A stretch of DNA of 5,481 bases from Opitutaceae bacterium (GTDB lineage: Bacteria; Verrucomicrobiota; Verrucomicrobiia; Opitutales; Opitutaceae): NCBI GenBank assembly GCA_025352845.1, contig JANXSC010000047.1, forward strand, positions 1 to 5,481. Reading direction: 5' to 3'. This document shows positions 1-5,481 of this stretch, one piece after another. Position 1 is the first letter of the stretch. Every line of letters begins with the position of its first letter. Below the pieces are notes generated by a model. That model was not told where the DNA came from, searched no databases, and saw only the letters and a list, made by a program, of their open reading frames with translations. A program made the position numbers and the translations under genes.

Positions 1-9
1 CCCCCACCC

Positions 10-1032
10 ATGATCTGGACGGACCTCGACTGGCCCGCGCTCGACCGCCTGCGCCAAAAATTCCTGAGCGGCACCGCCACCCCCGGTCCCTACTGGGAAA
101 CGCCCGCCGACCTCGCGAGCTACGATCTCACCTACGGCGAGCGCATCGGCTGGAAATGGGATCACGTGCTCCGCGAACTGCGGCTGCGCGGCTGGACGCC
201 CGTGCAGCAGCGCGGCGTGAAGCCAACCTCCCGCGCGATCTTCGACTGGGGCTGCGGCAGCGGCGTCGCCGCGCGGCGCGTGATTTCGTTTTTCGGCGCG
301 GAACACTTCGATTCGCTCACGGTGTGGGACCACTCGCCGCTCGCGTGCGATTTCGCGGCGGAGGCCGCGCAAAATACATTTCCCACGCTGCACGTCGCCC
401 AAGCCACGACGAGCCTGCTTGCGGCCGACTCTCCGATTGGCCTGCTCGTCGTGAGCCACGTGCTCAACGAACTGCCGCCCGCCGCGCTCGCGCAGTTGCG
501 CGCGCTCATCGCGCGCGCCGACGCCGTGCTCTGGTGCGAGCCCGGCACGCACGTCGTGAGCCGCCAGCTCGGCGCACTCCGCGACGAGCTCGCGGGTGCA
601 TTTCGCATCGTAGCGCCCTGCACCCACGCACAAAGTTGTCCGATGTTCGCCGAGGGCAACGAGCGCCACTGGTGCCATTTCTTCGCCCCGCCGCCCTCGG
701 AGATTTTTGCCAATCCTGACTGGGTGAAATTCGGCCAGCGCGCCGGCATCGATCTGCGCAGCTTGCCCTACTGCTTCCTCGCACTCGATCGTGACGCCGC
801 CGCGATGCCTACGCCCGGCAACCTTTCGCGCGTCATCGGCCTCGTCGAGCACTTCAAACCCTACGCGCGCCTGCTCAACTGCGACGCCACCGGCCTCGCC
901 GAACTCGAACTGCCCAAGCGCGCCGCCCCCGCGCTCTTCAAGGAACTCGACCGCACGAAAACCCCGCTCGTCTATCGCTGGCAGCGCGACGGTGACAAAA
1001 TCCTCGGCGGCGAGTCGCTCGCGGCGTCGTGA
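10..1032 (+). CDS. Rsm22/METTL17-family small ribosomal subunit assembly protein (SAM methyltransferase fold, putative Fe-S)
   Basis: The 340-residue protein has a class I methyltransferase core. SAM motif I is DWGCGSG (79-85), the acidic end of strand 2 is VWDHSP (105-110), and SHVLNEL (149-155) and EPGT (177-180) follow. After the core comes a cysteine segment, APCTHAQSCPMF (202-213) then WCHF (221-224), then LPY (252-254), and a late cysteine in LLNCDATG (288-295). This order matches the Rsm22 family (Pfam Rsm22). In mitochondria, Rsm22/METTL17 helps assemble the small ribosomal subunit and binds a [4Fe-4S] cluster. By analogy the ligands here would be C204, C210, C222 and C291. Bacterial members are little studied, and neither methylation nor ribosome binding is shown by sequence. 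The frame is open back to base 1 (three proline codons), so an earlier start outside the window is possible. No ribosome binding site is visible in the 9 upstream bases. The family call is fairly sure; the cellular role is inferred. Confidence 0.85.
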   Translation: MIWTDLDWPALDRLRQKFLSGTATPGPYWETPADLASYDLTYGERIGWKWDHVLRELRLRGWTPVQQRGVKPTSRAIFDWGCGSGVAARRVISFFGAEHFDSLTVWDHSPLACDFAAEAAQNTFPTLHVAQATTSLLAADSPIGLLVVSHVLNELPPAALAQLRALIARADAVLWCEPGTHVVSRQLGALRDELAGAFRIVAPCTHAQSCPMFAEGNERHWCHFFAPPPSEIFANPDWVKFGQRAGIDLRSLPYCFLALDRDAAAMPTPGNLSRVIGLVEHFKPYARLLNCDATGLAELELPKRAAPALFKELDRTKTPLVYRWQRDGDKILGGESLAAS

Positions 1033-1074
1033 TTTCCTTTGGCTGTGCCAGGATGCTGTGTCCTTGTTGGGCGG

Positions 1075-2670
1075 ATGACCGCTGAGATTTTCCCACCCGC
1101 CTCCACTGCTCGCCGCCCGATCCGTTGGTGGCCGGCGTGGCTGATCGTTGGCGTCGCGGTCACGGCCGTCGCTGTTGTGCGGTTCCGCAGCGACCTCGCG
1201 TTTCAGCAGCGCAACATGACGACCGGCGGCATCGTCCTCGGGACGGCGCTGCTATTGTCGCTGTGGTGGATTTTTCTCTCCCGCGCGCGGGCACGCCTGC
1301 GCATCGGGGTCACGCTCGGTGGCCTCGCGCTGCTCGCCGCGGGCGCATCGCTGTTTCGCATCCGCGGCGTCACGGGTGATTTCGTCCCGATCATCGTGCC
1401 GCGTTGGACGAACTCAGCGCGCCCTCCTGCGGCCGCTTCAGCCGTTGTCACCGCTTCGCCGTCCAACACGCCGGTCGCATCCGCGCTCATCGCTCGTCCC
1501 GATTTCACCCAGTTCCTCGGCCCGGATCGCAACGCCAGGCTTGCAGGGCCGGCCCTCGATCCGGATTGGGCGGCCCACCCGCCGCAGGTGTTGTGGCGCA
1601 GCAAGGTCGGTCCCGGCTGGTCCGGCTTCGCGGTCGTCGGCGATCGCGCGCTCACGCAGGAGCAGGACGGCGGCAACGAAAACGTTTCCTGCTACGATCT
1701 CCTCACCGGCCGGCGACTCTGGTCGCACGCCGATGCCACGCACTACAACAACCCGGTCGGCGGCGAAGGCCCGCGCGCCACTCCCACTGTCGTCGGCGAT
1801 CGCGTTTTCACGCTCGGCTCGACGGGGCGACTCAACGCCCTCGATCTCGCCACGGGAAAACTGCGCTGGACACACGACCTCGTCGCCGAAGCCGCGGCGA
1901 AAATTCCCGACTGGGGCTACGCCGGTTCGCCGTTGTTTCTCGACGGTCGCATCATCGTCAGCGCCGGCGGCACTGCGCAGAAATCTCTCCTCGCTTACGA
2001 CGCGGACACCGGCGCGCTCGTCTGGTCCGCCGGCGACGCGGAGGCGGGATACGGTTCGCCCTTCGTCGCGACCCTTGCCGGCCGTCGCCAGATTCTCGCC
2101 TACAACCATCGCCGCATCACCGCGCATGACGCCGCGAACGGCGCGGTGCTCTGGGAATATCCCTGGGGCATCGGCTATCCGCACGTCGCCGTGCCGGTGA
2201 TCGCCGGGCCGGACCGCGTCGTGTTCTCCGCCGGCTACGGCGTCGGTGCCGCGATGCTCGAGGTGAAATCCACGGCCACTGCGGAACTCGCGGTCACGGA
2301 GGTTTGGCGCACGTTGAAACTTAAAGCCAAGTTCGCCAATCCCGTCGCACGCGACGGCTTCCTCTACGGACTCGACGACGGCATGTTGGTGTGTCTCGAC
2401 CTCAAGGACGGAACCCAACGCTGGAAAGCCGGCCGCCATGGCCACGGTCAGGGTCTTCTGGTCGGCGACCTGTTTCTCCTCATGGTGGAAAACGGCGAAC
2501 TGATCCTCCTGCGCCCCACGCCAGCAGCCCCGAACGAACTCCATCGCTTCCGCGTCTTCTCCGCGAAAACCTGGAATCCCATCGCCCTCGCCGGCGACCT
2601 CCTCCTCGTGCGCAACGATCAGGAAGCGGCGTGCCTGCGCGTGGCGATTGTCAACGAGCCACCTCGGTAA
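1075..2670 (+). CDS. Membrane-anchored PQQ-like beta-propeller protein
   Basis: Numbered from the ATG at 1075 (531 residues). Three hydrophobic segments lie at about 18-37, 51-69 and 77-96, followed by a Pro/Ala/Ser-rich linker (about 112-142) and then a beta-propeller. The propeller opens with FTQFLGPDRN (144-153), and at least five blade motifs of the D-x-x-T/N/D-G-x-x-x-W type are visible: 206-216, 255-265, 307-317, 350-360 and 440-450. These are typical of PQQ-like repeats (Pfam PQQ_2/PQQ_3), as in BamB and quinoprotein dehydrogenases. There is no lipobox, so it is not a standard BamB. I see no clear catalytic set for a dehydrogenase, so a scaffolding or binding role outside the inner membrane is likelier, and PQQ binding is unproven. 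The frame also allows a TTG start at 1039 (12 more residues). I prefer ATG because the extension is cysteine-rich, unlike a membrane-protein N-terminus, and TTG has no Shine-Dalgarno. GGGCGG touches the ATG too closely to be a good one. The gene follows the Rsm22-like gene by 42 bases and may be cotranscribed with it. Confidence 0.88.
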   Translation: MTAEIFPPASTARRPIRWWPAWLIVGVAVTAVAVVRFRSDLAFQQRNMTTGGIVLGTALLLSLWWIFLSRARARLRIGVTLGGLALLAAGASLFRIRGVTGDFVPIIVPRWTNSARPPAAASAVVTASPSNTPVASALIARPDFTQFLGPDRNARLAGPALDPDWAAHPPQVLWRSKVGPGWSGFAVVGDRALTQEQDGGNENVSCYDLLTGRRLWSHADATHYNNPVGGEGPRATPTVVGDRVFTLGSTGRLNALDLATGKLRWTHDLVAEAAAKIPDWGYAGSPLFLDGRIIVSAGGTAQKSLLAYDADTGALVWSAGDAEAGYGSPFVATLAGRRQILAYNHRRITAHDAANGAVLWEYPWGIGYPHVAVPVIAGPDRVVFSAGYGVGAAMLEVKSTATAELAVTEVWRTLKLKAKFANPVARDGFLYGLDDGMLVCLDLKDGTQRWKAGRHGHGQGLLVGDLFLLMVENGELILLRPTPAAPNELHRFRVFSAKTWNPIALAGDLLLVRNDQEAACLRVAIVNEPPR

Positions 2671-2734
2671 TTTTCCGCAATGGGTCTTCCGCCAAAAGAA
2701 AATCACCGACGGCATCGCAGACGTGCGCATAGGA

Positions 2735-2767
2735 CAAACGCCGCGTAACTTGATAAGTGCGGATTTG
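2735..2767. terminator. Imperfect hairpin between convergent genes, possible bidirectional terminator
   Basis: The arms are CAAA (2735-2738), CCGC (2741-2744) and ACTT (2748-2751), pairing with AAGT (2755-2758), GCGG (2759-2762) and TTTG (2764-2767). The loop is GAT, with a small internal mismatch and a 3-base bulge. It lies 64 bases past the stop of the propeller gene and 9 bases past the DUF1501 stop on the other strand, which is where a shared terminator would be expected. There is no good T-run on either side, so it is not a canonical intrinsic terminator. The rest of the 2671-2776 spacer shows nothing recognisable. Confidence 0.3.
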
Positions 2768-2776
2768 CCTCTGTCC

Positions 2777-4234
2777 CTACACCAACAGCTCCTTCATCAC
2801 GCGCCCGTGCACATCTGTGAGCCGGTAGCGGCGGCCTTGGAATTTATAGGTGAGGCGCTCGTGATCGAGGCCGAAAAGGTGGAGGATCGTCGCGTGCAGG
2901 TCGTGGATGTGGACGGGATCGCGGGTGATGTTGTAGCCGTATTCGTCCGTCTCGCCGAAGGTCACGCCCGGCTTCACGCCACCGCCGGCCAGCCACATCG
3001 AGAAGCAGCGCGGGTGGTGATCGCGTCCGAAATTACCCGCGGTGAGCAGGCCCTGGCAATAATTCGTGCGGCCAAACTCGCCGCCCCAGACGACCAGCGT
3101 GTCGTCGAGCATCCCGCGACGCTTGAGGTCCGCGACGAGCGCCGCCGCAGGTTGATCCGTTTGCTGGCACTCGCGCTTGATGCCGCCGGCCAAACCGCCG
3201 TGGTGATCCCAGTCCTGATGGTAGAGCTGAATAAACTTCACCCCGCGCTCGGCGAGCCGGCGGGCGAGCAGACAGTTGGCCGCGAAGCTGCCGGGCGTGC
3301 GCGCGTCGGGGCCATACTCAGCGACAACACTCTCCGGCTCATCCTTAAGATCGGTGACCTCGGGCACGCTCGTCTGCATCGCGAACGCCATCTCGTAGTT
3401 CGCAATGCGCGCGGAAATCTCGACGTCGGGCGTGCCGGCAAACTGGTGCTCGTGCAACTCGCGCAACCGATCGAGCGCGAGCCGGCGATTCTCCGGCGAG
3501 ACGCCCGCCGGGTTGTTCAGGTAGAGCACGGGATCGGCGCCGGAACGGAAACGCACGCCCTGGTGCTTCGCGGGAAGAAAACCCGCACCCCACAGGTGCG
3601 ACATCAGCGGCTGGCCCTTCTTGTCCTTCGTGATCAGCACGACGAAGGACGGGAGGTTTTCGTTTTCGCTGCCGAGCCCGTAGTCGAGCCACGACCCAAA
3701 ACTTGGTCGTCCCGGAATCTGCGAGCCCGTCTGCATGAACGTCACGCCCGGCCCGTGGTTGATCGACTCGGTGTGCATCGAGCGGATGATGCACAGGTCG
3801 TCCGCCATCTTCGCCGTGTGCGGGAGCAATTCGCTCAGCCACGCGCCACTCTGGCCGTGCTGGGAAAACTTGAACGGCGAGCCCGCGATTGGAATCGAAC
3901 TCTGGTTACCCGACATCCCGGTAAGCCGCTGGCCGCCGCGCACCGCATCGGGCAACTGCTCGCCGTGCTTTTGGTTGAGCAGCGGCTTGTAGTCGAAGAG
4001 GTCAAGCTGTGATGGGCCGCCCGACTGAAAAAGATAAATGATCCGCTTCGCCTTCGGCGCGAAGTGATAGCGGGGGGGCGCCGGGGTCTCTGCCGCGCGG
4101 GCGTCGCGCCCGAGAAGTTGCGCCAGGGCGACGCCACCAAGGCCGAGCGCGAAATGGTTGAGGCACTCGCGACGGCTCATCGACTGCCACGAAGCGTGGC
4201 CGGTGCAGAGGGGTGGATTGGAAAGAAAGTTCAT
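2777..4234 (-). CDS. DUF1501 family protein with Tat signal
   Basis: This 485-residue protein has the usual length and motifs of DUF1501 (PF07394), a family with an alkaline-phosphatase/sulfatase-like fold. A twin-arginine signal starts at S20-R21-R22-E-C-L, has a hydrophobic stretch at about 24-41, and ends in an A-R-A-A site near 45-48, so the protein should be exported folded. Cys24 replaces the usual Phe of SRRxFL. Landmarks are YLFQSGGPSQLDLFDYKP (67-84), MHTESINHGPG (153-163), DWDHHGG (341-347), GEFGRT (385-390), GRDHHP (403-408) and HIHDLHATILHLFG (442-455). The Asp/His clusters could bind metal, but no activity is established for the family. It lies downstream of a PSD1/DUF1553 gene on the same strand, the usual partner. 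The start is ATG at 4234; an ATG at 4180 (Met19, just before SRR) is possible. Neither has a clear Shine-Dalgarno, and homologues often carry a short segment before the SRR, so I keep the longer form. The family call is firm; the function is unknown. Confidence 0.95.
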   Translation of the reverse strand: MNFLSNPPLCTGHASWQSMSRRECLNHFALGLGGVALAQLLGRDARAAETPAPPRYHFAPKAKRIIYLFQSGGPSQLDLFDYKPLLNQKHGEQLPDAVRGGQRLTGMSGNQSSIPIAGSPFKFSQHGQSGAWLSELLPHTAKMADDLCIIRSMHTESINHGPGVTFMQTGSQIPGRPSFGSWLDYGLGSENENLPSFVVLITKDKKGQPLMSHLWGAGFLPAKHQGVRFRSGADPVLYLNNPAGVSPENRRLALDRLRELHEHQFAGTPDVEISARIANYEMAFAMQTSVPEVTDLKDEPESVVAEYGPDARTPGSFAANCLLARRLAERGVKFIQLYHQDWDHHGGLAGGIKRECQQTDQPAAALVADLKRRGMLDDTLVVWGGEFGRTNYCQGLLTAGNFGRDHHPRCFSMWLAGGGVKPGVTFGETDEYGYNITRDPVHIHDLHATILHLFGLDHERLTYKFQGRRYRLTDVHGRVMKELLV

Positions 4235-4239
4235 TCGAA

Positions 4240-4251
4240 GAAATTAATTTC
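4240..4251. promoter_or_regulatory. Perfect 12-base AT-rich palindrome upstream of DUF1501
   Basis: GAAATTAATTTC is a perfect dyad in an AT-rich patch that contrasts with its GC-rich surroundings. It ends 5 bases before the DUF1501 ATG on the minus strand. It could be an operator, an unstructured translation start region or part of a weak promoter, but it is too close to the ATG for a normal leader if it were the -10 box. AT-rich palindromes of this size also arise by chance, so this is a tentative site only. Confidence 0.2.
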
Positions 4252-4252
4252 A

Positions 4253-4350
4253 AACCACGGAGAGATGCCCACGGAACACACGGACGACACGGAACTCCGA
4301 CCTCCGTTTTCCGTGTCGTCCGTGTGTTCCGTGGGCAAAAAAATCCGGTT
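4253..4350. repeat. Long perfect inverted repeat (29-bp stem) with 9-base CACGGA periodicity
   Basis: Bases 4266-4294 are the exact reverse complement of 4309-4337, giving a 29-bp stem and a 14-base loop (4295-4308). Each arm is made of 9-base steps: CACGGA starts at 4270, 4279 and 4288, mirrored by TCCGTG at 4310, 4319 and 4328. A further CACGGA lies at 4256. Outside the stem, AACC (4253-4256) and GGTT (4347-4350) pair around the same centre, separated from the stem by 9 unpaired bases on each side. Seven A's (4337-4343) flank the right arm, so on the minus-strand transcript the U-run comes before the hairpin, which is wrong for an intrinsic terminator. The element lies between the PSD1 stop and the DUF1501 start. 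It looks like a dispersed palindromic (REP-like) intergenic repeat. Its presence elsewhere in the genome cannot be tested here. Confidence 0.85.
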
Positions 4351-4360
4351 CATGATCTCA

Positions 4361-5481
4361 TCAGCGTTTCACGACGAAGGCGTCATAATTCATGAGCGTG
4401 TTCACGACGGTGGCCGCGGCGGCGATTTCGGGTGCGGGAAGCATGGCGTCGCGCGGCGTGTCGCCGATGCCGAGGTGCGCGGCCGCGTTTTCCGGATGCG
4501 CGCGGAACCACGCCAGCTGCTCGTCATACATCCGCGCGACGATGCCATGCTCGATGCCGTCGGGCGCACGCGACGCAAGCCGGCGAAAAGCCTGCGCGAC
4601 GATGGCGTCGCGATCGCCGTTCGTCTCGCAGTGAAGTTTCTCCGCGAGCACGCGCGCGGCCTCGACGAACTGCGGGCCGTTGAGGAGCACGAAGGCGTGG
4701 AGCGGGGTGTTCGTCGTGTCGCGGCGCGCGACGCACACGACGCGCTTCGGCACATCGAAAGCCTCCAGCACCGGCGCGGGCCCGGTGCGCCGCCAGAAAG
4801 TGTAAACGCTGCGGCGGTAGAGATCGGCCCCTTTCCCGGCCGGCGCGGGCTTGAAAGATTCGGGGATGTCGTAGGTGAAGACCGGCGGACCGCCGATTTT
4901 CTCGACAAGCAGTCCGCTCACCGCGAGCGCATGATCGCGGATCATCTCGGCCGGCAACCGATGGCGCGGACCGCGCGCGAGCCAGATGTTCTCCGGATCG
5001 TCGGTCATCGTCGCCGGTGCGGCGAAGCTGCGCTGCCGGTAGGTTTGCGAGAGCACGATGGTCTTGAGCAGCGCCTTCACGTCCCAGCCCGAGCGCACGA
5101 ACTCACCGGCGAGCCAGTCGAGCAGCGCGGGGTATTCGGCACGGTCGCCCTGGCTGCCGAAGTCATCGACCGTTTTCACAAGGCCGCGGCCAAAGAGCGC
5201 CTGCCAAAAACGGTTCACCGTCACGCGCGCCAGCAGCGGATGGCGCGCATCGGTGAGCCAGTGTGCGAGGCCGAGCCGATTGCGCGGTTGCGCGGCGGGA
5301 AAAGCCGGGAGCGCGGCGGGCGTGTCCGCGCGCACGAGCGCGCCGCGCTGGTTGTATTCGCCGCGCTTCAGCACGTAGGCGGGCTTGGGCTGCGGCAGCT
5401 CGCGCATGACCATGATGTCCTTCGCCTCATCGGCGAGTTTCGTAACCGCCGCGCGCGCGGCGGTGAGTGCGGCGAGCCGCG
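4361..5481 (-). CDS. PSD1/DUF1553 domain protein, C-terminal part (5' end outside window)
   Basis: The frame is open from the stop at 4361-4363 to the window edge, about 372 codons. The ATG at 5413 is internal: the sequence upstream of it continues in frame without a stop (…LADEAKDI before MVMRELP). The visible part is a complete PSD1/DUF1553 domain (PF07587). Counted from that Met, it has VMRELPQPKPAYVLKRGEY (2-20), RLGLAHWLTDARHPLLARVT (46-65), NRFWQALFGRGLVKTVDDFG (67-86), YRRSVYTFWRRTGP (199-212), FDVPKRVVCVARRDTTNTPL (219-238), LLNGPQFVEAARVLAEKL (243-260) and a family-typical C-terminus, NTLMNYDAFVVKR (338-350). Full-length relatives are about 700-1100 residues, usually with an N-terminal signal, a PSCyt1 cytochrome-c-like domain and PSCyt2/DUF1549 ahead of this region. 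Those parts would lie beyond base 5481 and cannot be confirmed. The protein is probably exported and works with the downstream DUF1501 product; the biochemistry is unknown. Confidence 0.95.
   Translation of the reverse strand, partial: RLAALTAARAAVTKLADEAKDIMVMRELPQPKPAYVLKRGEYNQRGALVRADTPAALPAFPAAQPRNRLGLAHWLTDARHPLLARVTVNRFWQALFGRGLVKTVDDFGSQGDRAEYPALLDWLAGEFVRSGWDVKALLKTIVLSQTYRQRSFAAPATMTDDPENIWLARGPRHRLPAEMIRDHALAVSGLLVEKIGGPPVFTYDIPESFKPAPAGKGADLYRRSVYTFWRRTGPAPVLEAFDVPKRVVCVARRDTTNTPLHAFVLLNGPQFVEAARVLAEKLHCETNGDRDAIVAQAFRRLASRAPDGIEHGIVARMYDEQLAWFRAHPENAAAHLGIGDTPRDAMLPAPEIAAAATVVNTLMNYDAFVVKR

Noticed and set aside
162..749. Open frames on both strands overlapping the Rsm22-like gene
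   Set aside because: They give Arg/Ala-rich or Ser-rich translations without motifs, while the frame at 10-1032 carries the methyltransferase and cysteine motifs.
1438..2730. 430-codon open frame on the minus strand opposite the propeller gene
   Set aside because: The plus strand carries clear propeller repeats and family motifs across the same bases. The reverse frame has no recognisable domain and is explained by GC-rich third positions.
2648..4012. 454-codon open frame on the plus strand opposite DUF1501
   Set aside because: The minus strand encodes a full DUF1501 protein with all its motifs. The plus-strand translation is low-complexity Arg/Ala/Val-rich sequence typical of an antisense shadow.
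4256..4333. CACGGA repeats as a CRISPR array
   Set aside because: The units are 6-9 bases with no spacer-length intervals, and they form a mirrored palindrome instead of direct repeats separated by unique spacers.
4266..4343. Inverted repeat as a Rho-independent terminator for PSD1
   Set aside because: On the minus-strand transcript the seven U's come before the hairpin, not after it. On the plus strand the run is A's and no gene reads toward it.
4213..4395. 60-codon plus-strand frame spanning the palindrome
   Set aside because: It simply reads through the inverted repeat, has no ribosome binding site or known domain, and overlaps the ends of two well-supported genes.

Overview
The window reads as chromosome of a high-GC bacterium from the Planctomycetota/Verrucomicrobiota group. 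The strongest clue is a minus-strand pair of genes: a PSD1 (DUF1553) protein followed by a Tat-exported DUF1501 protein, a tandem that is greatly expanded in that group. A membrane-anchored PQQ-like beta-propeller of the sort common there fits as well. The GC/CTC/GCG-rich codon use and the CACGGA-type palindromic repeat would suit an Opitutaceae-like verrucomicrobium. That finer placement is inference only.

Layout. Two plus-strand genes fill the left half. The first (10-1032) is an Rsm22/METTL17-family protein: an SAM-methyltransferase fold with a likely [4Fe-4S] cysteine set, related to small-ribosomal-subunit assembly factors. The second (1075-2670) follows after 42 bases and encodes three N-terminal membrane segments joined to an exported PQQ-like propeller. 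Two minus-strand genes converge on them from the right: the 3' part of a PSD1/DUF1553 gene (4361 to the window edge, 5' end outside) and then DUF1501 (2777-4234). A 106-base convergent spacer (2671-2776) holds only a weak imperfect hairpin.

The most striking non-coding element lies in the 126-base spacer between PSD1 and DUF1501. It is a perfect 29-bp inverted repeat (4266-4294 / 4309-4337) built from 9-base steps that each begin with CACGGA. A short outer pairing (AACC/GGTT) sits in exact register with it. The element divides a pair that would otherwise look like one operon, so the RNA should fold into a very stable hairpin just ahead of the DUF1501 start.

How the genes work together. PSD1 and DUF1501 very probably act together in the periplasm or at the outer surface; members of these families sit near sulfatases and polysaccharide-degradation genes, but their biochemical role is not established. 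The plus-strand genes look unrelated to them and to each other in function. Apart from the repeat and the Rsm22-type protein the region is ordinary, and I see no clear evidence of a new multi-gene system.
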